From Alphaproteobacteria bacterium (GTDB taxonomy: Bacteria; Pseudomonadota; Alphaproteobacteria; Kiloniellales; J153), in assembly GCA_003693905.1 (NCBI GenBank), contig RFLL01000238.1:1-10313 (forward strand): a DNA stretch of 10,313 nucleotides, read 5' to 3'. Positions 1 to 6,266 of the stretch are shown piece after piece (position 1 is the first letter of the stretch; each line of letters starts with the position of its first letter). Both the position numbers and the translations under genes were made by a program. The notes beneath the pieces are model-generated. The model was not told the origin of the DNA. It was given only the letters and a program-made list of their open reading frames with translations, and searched no databases.

Positions 1-483
1 CCCTCGGGCCGTGCCATCGTGCCGCCGCCGCGATTTTTCATCGGCGCGGCCGACACCCCGATCGACCCGCCGACGGACTGGCGCCCCGAGGTGCTGCGCA
101 CCAAGATCGAATCCGGAGCGCGCTTCGTGCAGACCCAGTTCTGCTTCGACGCCGCCATGGTCGCCCGTTATCTGGCGCGGCTCACCGAAGCCGGGATTGC
201 CGTTGGCCGGGAGGTCTTCTTTCTGATCGGAGTCGGGCCGCTCGCCTCGGCCCGCTCGGCGCGATGGATGAACGCGCACCTGCCCGGGGTCACGGTGCCG
301 GATGCGATCATCGAGCGGCTGGCGCGTGCGCTCGATCCGGCGGCGGAAGGACGCCGGTTGTGCGCCGAGCTGATCGACGCTCTGCGCACCGTGCCGGGTG
401 TCGCGGGCGTGCACATCATGGCGCCGAAGGGCGGCGCCGAAGCGATCGCGCGCGTCATTGACGCAGCCGGCCCGACGAGCTGA
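1..483 (+). CDS. Methylenetetrahydrofolate reductase family protein, C-terminal part (5' end outside window)
   Basis: The reading frame is open from base 1 and ends at a TGA at 481-483, so about 160 residues of the C-terminal part are visible. The visible part resembles the flavin TIM-barrel fold of MetF-type 5,10-methylenetetrahydrofolate reductases. The stretch DWRPEVLRTKIESGARFVQT followed by QFCFD matches the family pattern of a K-x2-AGA-x3-TQ-x-FFD segment, and the end GVAGVHIMAP corresponds to the last barrel strand (GVKDFHFYT in E. coli MetF). Known MetF enzymes reduce methylene-H4folate to methyl-H4folate in the cytosol. A GTG at 19 is not the start, because the homology runs through it upstream. 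It is separated from the amide genes by about 490 bases and looks unrelated to them. The N-terminal half is missing, so MetF proper and a MetF-like paralogue cannot be told apart. Confidence 0.8.
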   Translation, partial: PSGRAIVPPPRFFIGAADTPIDPPTDWRPEVLRTKIESGARFVQTQFCFDAAMVARYLARLTEAGIAVGREVFFLIGVGPLASARSARWMNAHLPGVTVPDAIIERLARALDPAAEGRRLCAELIDALRTVPGVAGVHIMAPKGGAEAIARVIDAAGPTS

Positions 484-976
484 CGACACCCCCTTTTGCC
501 GCTGCCGCCATAGCCGGTGCAGGGGCAGTGATCTTGATTCACGGCACCCGCCATCGAGGTTCGCGCTGTGGGGTCTGCATCGCAAAAGCGGCGCGCGCCG
601 AGCGAAGAGAACAGACCGAAGGTCTCCGACATCCTGATCCCGGGCGCGATCCTGGAGCGCACACACCCGGCTTCGATCGGCCATCGCCGACGTGATCCCG
701 GCCGTTACTCCGCCGACCATGAAGCCGTCACGAAATCGTGCGCACCAAGGGCGCAAAAGCGTACACGTTCGGGTCAATTCGCACCCGGAACCTGTATTTT
801 GCTTGTCCGCCGGAGCTTAAGAGTAAGGAAAATACGCTCTTTTTCTTTGAATCGACTTTTTCTTGCGCTTCGGCGGCCGCCATGGTTCCATATTTATACA
901 CGCTATGGTCGGGGGGCCGTCACCACCAAGCAGGAGCTGGTGGAAAATAATAACGAGCTTAAGGGACGGTTGTATC
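484..976. other. Non-coding stretch between the MetF-like gene and amiC
   Basis: No convincing gene is seen on either strand. The open frames here are short, give Arg/Pro/Ser-rich translations typical of shadow frames in GC-rich DNA, and match no family I recognise. From about 795 to 960 the DNA is clearly more AT-rich than its surroundings, with T tracts and a TATTTATACA at 891-900, which suggests that the amiC promoter lies here. No -35/-10 pair with good spacing stands out: TTGCGC at 863-868 has only TTCCAT at 886-891 at 17 bases. No clear terminator for the MetF-like gene was found. Confidence 0.6.
839..864 (+). repeat. T-rich 9-base direct repeat, 17-base period
   Basis: CTTTTTCTT occurs at 839-847 and again at 856-864, so the two copies start 17 bases apart. 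Both are within the AT-rich block upstream of amiC. They could be part of a promoter-proximal element or simply a low-complexity pyrimidine tract. No function can be assigned. Confidence 0.3.
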
Positions 977-2122
977 ATGTCGACCTGTCCAACGAAAACC
1001 AGCGAACCATGGCGCATCGGGGTTCTGTTCTCGAACACCGGCTTCATGGCCCTGATCGAGGAGACGCAGCTCCGCGGTACGCTGCTGGCTATCGAGGAAA
1101 TCAACGAGGCCGGGGGCGTCAACGGCCGCGAGATCGTGCCCGTGATCTACGACCCGGGTTCCGAATCGGCGGCTTTCGGCCAGTATGCAAAGCGGCTGAT
1201 GATAGAGGACGGGGTCACGACCATCTTCGGCTGCTACACCTCGAGCAGCCGCAAGGCGGTTCTGCCCGTCGTCGAGCGCCTCAACGGCCTGCTCTGGTAT
1301 CCGACTCTCTATGAAGGTTTCGAGTTTTCGCCCAACGTCATCTATACCGGTGCCGCACCCAATCAGAACAGCGTCGCCCTGTGCCGCTTCCTCATGGAGC
1401 ATTACGGCAACCGGTTCTATTTCATCGGCTCCGATTACATCTATCCGCGCGAATCCAACCGCGTCATGCGCGAGCTGGTGCGGGCCAACGGCGGCGAGGT
1501 CGTCGGCGAGACCTACGTCAGCTTCCGGGCGCAGTGGAAGGATTTCACGCCGATCATGCGCGACGTCCGCAACAGCAGCCCGGATATCATCTTTTCCACC
1601 GTCGTCGGCGACGCCACCGTCCACCTTTACCGGAGCTATGCCGATTTCGGTTTCGACCCCAAGGTCATGCCGATCGCCAGCCTGACCACGACGGAGGCCG
1701 AAATCCGGGCCATGGGGTTCGACGTCGGGGAAGGCCACATAACGGCAGCCCCCTATTTCCAGGGCATCGGAGGAGAGCGGAACTCCTCGTTCGTGGCCCG
1801 CTACAAGAAGCGCTACGGCGAGGACGAACCGACCAACATGTGCGTCGAAGCGGCCTACTTCCAGGTTCACATTTTCGCCAAGGCGCTTGAGCAGGCCAAT
1901 TCCCTGGATACGGACGTTCTGCGGCCGATGGTCCTTGGCTCGACCTTCGAGGCCCCGCAAGGGCAGATCGTCATCAATCCTTCGTGTGCCCATACCGATC
2001 TGTGGACCCGCATTGGCCGCGCCAACCGCGCCGGCCAGTTCGAGATCGTGCGCCAGTCGCGCCGCCCGGTAGGTGCAGATCCGTACCTTGTCGGCTACGG
2101 TCGGGCCACCGCATACGCGTAA
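977..2122 (+). CDS. amiC: AmiC-type amide-sensing regulator (cytosolic periplasmic-binding-protein fold)
   Basis: This 381-residue protein is of the type I periplasmic-binding fold (Peripla_BP_6) and resembles P. aeruginosa AmiC (385 aa) throughout. AmiC binds short-chain amides in the cytoplasm and controls AmiR by holding it in a complex until inducer arrives. Residues equivalent to the AmiC pocket are kept: Y87 and S89 in GCYTS, Y108 and T110 in WYPTLYEG, and Y154 and Y156 in GSDYIYP; the run SPN...APNQNS is also shared. AmiC has CYPTPYEG where this protein has WYPTLYEG, as in the downstream transporter binding protein. The chosen ATG follows AAGGGA at 961-966 and gives no signal peptide, as expected for AmiC. 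The frame stays open up to 863, but the extra residues do not look like AmiC. amiR follows after 6 bases, so the two are almost certainly cotranscribed. A urea-type ligand is possible. Confidence 0.88.
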   Translation: MSTCPTKTSEPWRIGVLFSNTGFMALIEETQLRGTLLAIEEINEAGGVNGREIVPVIYDPGSESAAFGQYAKRLMIEDGVTTIFGCYTSSSRKAVLPVVERLNGLLWYPTLYEGFEFSPNVIYTGAAPNQNSVALCRFLMEHYGNRFYFIGSDYIYPRESNRVMRELVRANGGEVVGETYVSFRAQWKDFTPIMRDVRNSSPDIIFSTVVGDATVHLYRSYADFGFDPKVMPIASLTTTEAEIRAMGFDVGEGHITAAPYFQGIGGERNSSFVARYKKRYGEDEPTNMCVEAAYFQVHIFAKALEQANSLDTDVLRPMVLGSTFEAPQGQIVINPSCAHTDLWTRIGRANRAGQFEIVRQSRRPVGADPYLVGYGRATAYA

Positions 2123-2128
2123 GAAACC

Positions 2129-2752
2129 ATGAAGCGGAATGACAACCAGCGGACGCGTCCCCGGGCGTGGCAGACGGGACGGGTCCTTGCCGAGATGTCG
2201 CAACTCGACATCGTGGTGGCCACGCGGCGTGATGAATATGGCGAGATGCTGATCCGGGAATTGCAGCGCACACGGGCAAAGGTGCGCCATCTCTGGCCGC
2301 TGCCCGACATGCTGCCAAGCGAGGCGGACGTCGTTTTCTGCGATCTCGTCGCCGGCCTGGCCGACCGCATTCCGTGGATTCCCGGCGATCCCAAGGCGGC
2401 GCTGATCGTCATTACGCCCCAGGCGCCACCGCCCGATATCGATGCGATGGTCCATTGTGCGCCGGATGCCGTGCTGCACAGGCCGTTTACGACGCATGCG
2501 ATCCTGACCAGCCTGGCGCTTGCCCGCAGCCATTATCTTTACGGACAACGCCTGCGCACCCGGATCGAAAAGCTCGACGAGACCTTGCGTTCGATGCGTG
2601 CCGTCGAACGCGCGAAGGCCATTCTCATGAACACGCGCGCCATGCGTGAAGACGAGGCCTATCACTTCCTGCGCCGGCAGGCCATGTCTCGACGCATGTC
2701 GATCAGTGCCGTCGCCGCAGCGATAGTTGACGCAAACGAGATTCTTCGCTAG
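2129..2752 (+). CDS. amiR: AmiR-type ANTAR-domain transcription antiterminator
   Basis: The 207 residues comprise a receiver-like domain (about 26-135), a coiled-coil linker (about 138-160) and a C-terminal ANTAR RNA-binding domain (about 147-203). The ANTAR part shows AVERAKAILM, DEAYHFLRRQAM and a final AVAAAIV helix, as in P. aeruginosa AmiR (196 aa). AmiR binds leader RNA and prevents transcription termination; AmiC inhibits it in the absence of amide. The receiver is degenerate: the acidic pair after strand 1 is missing (IVVATRRDE) and the usual Lys of the KPF motif is R118. An Asp (D72, DVVFCD) does remain near the phospho-acceptor position. Control by AmiC binding rather than phosphorylation is therefore likely. 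The start at 2129 has only a weak ribosome site (AAGAAA) and may rely on coupling to amiC; ATG 2195 is an alternative. The last codons overlap a candidate promoter, and a matching RNA target lies just downstream. Confidence 0.9.
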   Translation: MKRNDNQRTRPRAWQTGRVLAEMSQLDIVVATRRDEYGEMLIRELQRTRAKVRHLWPLPDMLPSEADVVFCDLVAGLADRIPWIPGDPKAALIVITPQAPPPDIDAMVHCAPDAVLHRPFTTHAILTSLALARSHYLYGQRLRTRIEKLDETLRSMRAVERAKAILMNTRAMREDEAYHFLRRQAMSRRMSISAVAAAIVDANEILR

Positions 2753-2755
2753 AAG
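2727..2755 (+). promoter_or_regulatory. Candidate sigma-70-type promoter at the end of amiR
   Basis: TTGACG (2727-2732, five of six consensus bases) is followed after exactly 17 bases by TAGAAG (2750-2755, four of six). Transcription would start near 2762, giving a leader of about 130 bases whose early part holds the two ANTAR-type hairpins. The promoter overlaps the 3' end and stop codon of amiR. It would make the transporter-amidase operon independent of the amiC promoter, with control left to antitermination. The prediction rests on sequence match and position only. Confidence 0.5.
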
Positions 2756-2783
2756 GTTTGTCGAGGCTCACCAAGGGCAGCCT

Positions 2784-2829
2784 GCGGCAACGGCGCCGCG
2801 CAAAAATTTACATATGGGCAAGGAAGCCC
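2784..2829 (+). promoter_or_regulatory. ANTAR-target RNA leader: two A1/G4 hexaloop hairpins
   Basis: Hairpin P1: stem GCGGC (2784-2788) with GCCGC (2795-2799), loop AACGGC (2789-2794), plus a possible T-G pair 2783/2800. Hairpin P2: stem GGGC (2816-2819) with GCCC (2826-2829), loop AAGGAA (2820-2825). Both loops are six bases long with A at position 1 and G at position 4, which is the known recognition signature of ANTAR antiterminators such as EutV and NasR. A 16-base linker separates them. P2 uses bases 2824-2829, which also form the start of the terminator stem, so P2 and the terminator exclude each other. The position directly after amiR and before the transporter operon makes AmiR the obvious ligand. 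Binding itself is inferred. Confidence 0.85.
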
Positions 2830-2868
2830 CCGTAAGCGACCGGAAACGGCCGTTTGCGGGGGCTTTTT
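2824..2868 (+). terminator. Intrinsic terminator in the transporter operon leader (regulated)
   Basis: AAGCCCCCG (2824-2832) pairs perfectly with CGGGGGCTT (2857-2865). The stem continues through 2833-2838/2851-2856 with two wobble pairs, one A-C mismatch and CCG/CGG closing a GAAA tetraloop (2843-2846). Five T's at 2864-2868 follow. It lies 25 bases before the urtA-like start codon, within the leader rather than after the operon, and its first bases are shared with hairpin P2. This is the layout of an antitermination switch. It would stop transcription when AmiR is held by AmiC. Confidence 0.88.
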
Positions 2869-2893
2869 GCGTTGTGCAACATGGGAGGCAGGA

Positions 2894-4141
2894 ATGAGGA
2901 TCAAACGCCGTGAATTTTTGAAGGGCGCTGCTGCGCTCGGCGCCGGAATGAGCGTCGGTTTGCCGCACATCTGGCTGAAAAACGAAGGCCTTGCCCGCGC
3001 CGCGGGCGGCGAGATCAAGGTCGGTGTCCTGTTTTCGCTTACCGGGACGACGGCCATCATCGAAGAGTCGCTGAACAAGGCGACGATCCTGGCCATCGAA
3101 GAAATCAATGCCGCCGGCGGCATCAACGGCATGAAGATCGTGCCGATCGTCGAAGATCCCGCTTCGGATCCGGCGACCTTCGCCGAAAAGGCGCGCAAGC
3201 TCGTTCTCGGCGACAAGTGTGTCAGCGTGTTCGGGTCATATACCTCCGCCAGCCGCAAGGCGGTGCTGCCGGTGTTCGAGAAGCGCAACAATCTCTACTG
3301 GTACCCGACCCTCTATGAAGGGCGCGAATGCTCGAAGAACGTCATCTATACCGGCGCCGTTCCGAACCAGCAGCAGGACGAATTCATCCCGTGGCTGATC
3401 AACAACTTCGGGACCCGGTTCTATCTCATCGGATCGAACTACATCTACCCGAAGGAGGAGAACAACTACTGCAAGAAGCTGCTTCAGAAGTACGGCGCCG
3501 AGGTGGTCAACGAGGAATACGTGCCGCTCGGGCATTCGGAATTCAGCTCGGTCATCAACAAGTTCCGCAGCACGAAGCCGAACGTCATCTTCTCGACCGT
3601 CGTCGGCGATTCCGTCGTTGCGCTGCACCGTCAGTACCGTGCCGCCGGCCTCGATCCCGAAAAGATGCCGATGGCCAGCCTGACGACATCGGAGAACGAA
3701 ATCGCGGCGATGGGCGGCGATGCGGCGGCCGGGCACTTCACTTCGGCCCCCTACTTCATGGTCCACAAGTCACCCGAGAACGAAAAGTTCGTCGCCGCCT
3801 ACAAGGCGCGGTGGGGTCAGGACAAGGTCACCCACTTCGTTTCGGAACCGTCCTACTTCCAAGTCTACCTGTTCAAGCAGGCGGTCGAGAAGCTGGCGCC
3901 GAGCGACATCACCCCACCGACCATTCGCGAGGCGGTGAAGGGCGAAGAAATGATCGCGCCGCAGGGCCGCGTGCGGATCGAGCGTGAAAACCTTCACACC
4001 TGGCTGTGGCCCAAGATCGCACGGGCCAAGCCGAACGGTCAGTTCGAGGTGCTGGTGGAATCGAGCGAATGGATCAAACCGGTTCCCTACGCGGCATACC
4101 CCAATCAGGTGTGCACGGAAAGCGGTCTGAAACAGACCTGA
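2894..4141 (+). CDS. urtA: Urea/short-chain amide ABC transporter, substrate-binding protein (UrtA/FmdD type)
   Basis: This 415-residue type I binding protein belongs to the UrtA/FmdD/AmiC group and should capture urea or a short-chain amide in the periplasm. It begins with a Tat signal: KRREFLK at residues 4-10, a hydrophobic Ala/Gly segment, and a likely cleavage near residue 37 after LARAA. Tat export is usual for UrtA and FmdD. Pocket-type residues seen in AmiC are present: Y116 and S118 in GSYTS, WYPTLYEG at 136-143, and Y183/Y185 in SNYIYP. It is a clear paralogue of the AmiC-like protein upstream, with long shared runs such as SRKAVLPV and IFSTVVGD. GGGAGG at 2883-2888 sits 5 bases before the chosen ATG; an in-frame ATG at 2867 would lie inside the terminator. 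It is the first gene after the switch. Because amiE is in the same cluster, an amide is more likely than urea as substrate. Confidence 0.88.
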   Translation: MRIKRREFLKGAAALGAGMSVGLPHIWLKNEGLARAAGGEIKVGVLFSLTGTTAIIEESLNKATILAIEEINAAGGINGMKIVPIVEDPASDPATFAEKARKLVLGDKCVSVFGSYTSASRKAVLPVFEKRNNLYWYPTLYEGRECSKNVIYTGAVPNQQQDEFIPWLINNFGTRFYLIGSNYIYPKEENNYCKKLLQKYGAEVVNEEYVPLGHSEFSSVINKFRSTKPNVIFSTVVGDSVVALHRQYRAAGLDPEKMPMASLTTSENEIAAMGGDAAAGHFTSAPYFMVHKSPENEKFVAAYKARWGQDKVTHFVSEPSYFQVYLFKQAVEKLAPSDITPPTIREAVKGEEMIAPQGRVRIERENLHTWLWPKIARAKPNGQFEVLVESSEWIKPVPYAAYPNQVCTESGLKQT

Positions 4142-4165
4142 GCATCGGATCGTCATAACGCCGGA

Positions 4166-4207
4166 CGGCGCGGGCGGCATGTTCAGGGTTCAGCTCCGCC
4201 CGCGCCG
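4166..4207 (+). repeat. 12-bp inverted repeat between urtA and urtB (stable mRNA hairpin)
   Basis: Bases 4166-4177 (CGGCGCGGGCGG) are the perfect reverse complement of 4196-4207, with an 18-base loop. No T run follows, so it is not a standard intrinsic terminator. It lies just after the binding-protein gene and ends at the urtB ribosome site (GAGGGAA, 4207-4213). In transporter operons such hairpins often protect the binding-protein message from 3' decay and make it more abundant than the permease message. That role is inferred here. Confidence 0.65.
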
Positions 4208-4218
4208 AGGGAACAGTC

Positions 4219-5088
4219 ATGGAATTCGTGCTGCAACAGTTTTTTACCGGGCTCAGCATCGCTTCGATCCTGCTGCTGGTCGCCTTGGGGCTGTCGATCA
4301 TTTACGGGGCGATGGGCGTCATCAACCTGGCGCACGGCGAGTTCGTCATGCTTGGCGCTTACACAGCATGGGCGCTGCAAAAGTTCGTCGGTCTGAATCT
4401 TCTGCCCAGTCTGGTCGTGATCTTTTTCGTGGTCGCCATTCTCGGCTGGATCATGGAGCGCGGAGTCATCCGGTTCCTCTATGAGCGCCCCCTGGACACG
4501 ATTCTCGCGACCTGGGGGCTGGGCGTGATCATGCAGCAGGCGGTGCGCTTGGCCGTCGGCGGCGAGCTGCGCTACGTCGAGATGCCCTCCGTCCTTTCCC
4601 ACAGCACCTCCTTCCTGGGCGTGGAGCTGTCGGTCTACCGGATATTCATCTTTGCCGTCGTGACGGCGTTGTTCGCTCTCACATGGTATCTGATGCAGCG
4701 CACCTCGATCGGGATGAAGCTGCGAGCCGTCATTCAGAATCGGGACATGGCCGCCTGCTTCGGAATCAACGCCGACCGCATCTACGGCCTCACCTTCGCA
4801 TATGGCGCGGGACTGGCCGGGTTGGCCGGCGCGCTGGTCTCGCCGTTGAAAAGCGTATCGCCGGAAATGGGCACGACCTACGTCGTGGACGCCTTCATGG
4901 TGGTCGTGCTCGGCGGTGTCGAAAGCCTTCTCGGGACGGTGGCCAGCGCCGTGCTGCTCGGCGAGCTCACCGGAGCCATCGCCTACGTGCAGAACGACAC
5001 CGTTGCGAAGTCTCTGGCGCTTCTCGCCATCGTCGTTCTGATCCGGTTCCGTCCCCAAGGTCTGTTTGTCTCCAAGGTGCGAGCGTAA
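4219..5088 (+). CDS. urtB: Urea/amide ABC transporter permease, LivH type (UrtB)
   Basis: This 289-residue inner-membrane protein of the LivH/BPD_transp_2 family is one of the two permeases of the transporter. It is largely hydrophobic, with many membrane segments. The N-terminal motif GVINLAHGEFVMLGAY (about residues 34-49) is characteristic of LivH/UrtB. The cytoplasmic coupling region reads IQNRDMAACFGINADRIYGL, and the later GGVESLLGT is also typical. Some UrtB proteins are much longer because of an N-terminal extension; this one is the short form. GAGGGAA at 4207-4213 precedes the ATG by 5 bases. The stop overlaps the start of urtC (TAATG), so the two permeases are translationally coupled and made in equal amounts. 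Confidence 0.9.
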   Translation: MEFVLQQFFTGLSIASILLLVALGLSIIYGAMGVINLAHGEFVMLGAYTAWALQKFVGLNLLPSLVVIFFVVAILGWIMERGVIRFLYERPLDTILATWGLGVIMQQAVRLAVGGELRYVEMPSVLSHSTSFLGVELSVYRIFIFAVVTALFALTWYLMQRTSIGMKLRAVIQNRDMAACFGINADRIYGLTFAYGAGLAGLAGALVSPLKSVSPEMGTTYVVDAFMVVVLGGVESLLGTVASAVLLGELTGAIAYVQNDTVAKSLALLAIVVLIRFRPQGLFVSKVRA

Positions 5089-6266
5089 TGGTGGCGCGTA
5101 TCGATTCGACCTCCGACCGGGTGCCCGTGCTGCGGCGTACCTGGGTGCAGATTTCCATTTACGGGGCCGTGTGTCTGGCCATCTTCCTGGTGCCGGTTGT
5201 TCTCGATAACGACTTCCTGCTGAACAAGTACGCCCGCTATCTGGTGCTGGGGATTCTGGCCATGGCCCTCAGCCTGTCCTGGGGCTACTGCGGGATCCTG
5301 AACCTGGGCCAGGCACTCAGCTTCGGCCTCGGGTCGTACTGCATGGCCATGGCCCTGAAGCTGCGGACCGTGCCGGTCCATACCGGCGAGGGTGGCCTGC
5401 CCGACTTCATGGTCTGGAACAACGTGCAGGAACTGCCCTGGTTCTGGGCCCCGTTCTATTCCATGCCGTTCGCCCTGTTCGCCGGGATTGCGGTGCCTGT
5501 GCTGCTTGCCGTTCTGCTCGGCTGGTTCGTCTTCCGGGCTCGCATTACCGGGGTCTACGTGGCTATCATCTCTCTGGCCGCGCTGGTTGTCGTCAATCTC
5601 CTCATCATCGACCAGCAGCGCTACACCGGCGGCTTCAACGGCATCACCGACCTGGCGCAGCTCGAAATTCTCGGCATGGAGTTCGATGCCTACAGCTCGG
5701 CCTCCTATTACCTGGTCGCGACCGTCCTGACGGTCTGCCTGTTCGCGGCTCTGGCGATTACGAAAAGCAAGACCGGCCTCATCATGCAGGCGATCCGGGA
5801 TCATGAAGACCGGGTGCGCTATTTCGGGTACGACGTTGCGCATTTCAAGATCTTCGCCTTCGCCGCCTCGGCCGCGATCGCCGGCATCGCCGGGATGCTC
5901 TACACGATCGTCATGGAATTCGCCTCGCCGACCTTTCTCGGCGTGCCACTCAGCCTTTCGGTCGTCATCTGGTGCGCGGTCGGCGGGCGACAGAGCCTGC
6001 TCGGTGCCATGCTGGGTGCGATCCTGGTCACCGGCATGCAAGGCGCCCTGTCGGAATCGGAAACGTTCCTCGACACATGGATGCTGGTGATGGGGGGCGT
6101 GTTCGTGGCCGTCGTCCTGTTCCTGCCGAAGGGGCTCGCCGGACTTGTGGAGACCATTGTCGAGCACCTGTTCGGGCAGGGTCGCGCAGCCAGGGCGGCG
6201 ACAGGTAAGCCGGCAGCGGGCAAAGACGTGTCGGGAACCGGTAAGAAAGCGGAAGAAGCGGCATGA
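5088..6266 (+). CDS. urtC: Urea/amide ABC transporter permease, LivM type (UrtC)
   Basis: This 392-residue LivM-family permease is the partner of UrtB in the membrane channel. It shows the family motif WGYCGILNLGQALSFGLGSY (about residues 65-84) and the coupling-helix region QAIRDHEDRVRYFGYDV, followed by FAFAASAAIAGIAGMLY. The start is the ATG that overlaps the urtB stop by one base; the frame is open further upstream inside urtB, but that part reads as shadow sequence. After the last membrane segment there is a roughly 30-residue polar tail rich in Ala, Gly and Lys (from about residue 363), which looks disordered and is not part of the family core. The end overlaps urtD by four bases (ATGA). 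Confidence 0.9.
   Translation: MVARIDSTSDRVPVLRRTWVQISIYGAVCLAIFLVPVVLDNDFLLNKYARYLVLGILAMALSLSWGYCGILNLGQALSFGLGSYCMAMALKLRTVPVHTGEGGLPDFMVWNNVQELPWFWAPFYSMPFALFAGIAVPVLLAVLLGWFVFRARITGVYVAIISLAALVVVNLLIIDQQRYTGGFNGITDLAQLEILGMEFDAYSSASYYLVATVLTVCLFAALAITKSKTGLIMQAIRDHEDRVRYFGYDVAHFKIFAFAASAAIAGIAGMLYTIVMEFASPTFLGVPLSLSVVIWCAVGGRQSLLGAMLGAILVTGMQGALSESETFLDTWMLVMGGVFVAVVLFLPKGLAGLVETIVEHLFGQGRAARAATGKPAAGKDVSGTGKKAEEAA

Noticed and set aside
813..963. GAGCTTAAG direct repeat (813-821 and 955-963) as an operator pair
   Set aside because: A 9-base match within about 500 bases is close to chance expectation, and the second copy merges with the amiC ribosome site region.
863..976. Upstream N-terminal extension of the AmiC-like protein
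   Set aside because: The 38 extra residues do not resemble AmiC or a signal peptide, and the frame runs through the probable promoter region. ATG 977 has its own ribosome site.
484..976. Sigma-54 promoter upstream of amiC, expected for a nitrogen-scavenging operon
   Set aside because: No TGGCAC-N5-TTGC-like site with the GG and GC at correct spacing was found by eye.
959..2665. Long minus-strand open frame (568 codons) across amiC and amiR
   Set aside because: It lies opposite two well-supported genes, its translation resembles no family I know, and long antisense frames are expected in GC-rich coding DNA.
2764..2783. Hairpin AGGCT/AGCCT as a third ANTAR loop
   Set aside because: The loop is 10 bases (2769-2778), and no pairing within it gives a six-base loop with A1 and G4.
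4683..5087. N-terminal extension of UrtC inside urtB
   Set aside because: This part is an Arg/His-rich shadow of urtB. LivM-type sequence begins only after ATG 5088, which overlaps the urtB stop in the usual coupled way.
4983..6167. Minus-strand open frame (394 codons) opposite urtC
   Set aside because: The translation is rich in His, Asp, Gln and Arg as expected for the complement of a hydrophobic permease, and it lies opposite clear UrtC sequence.
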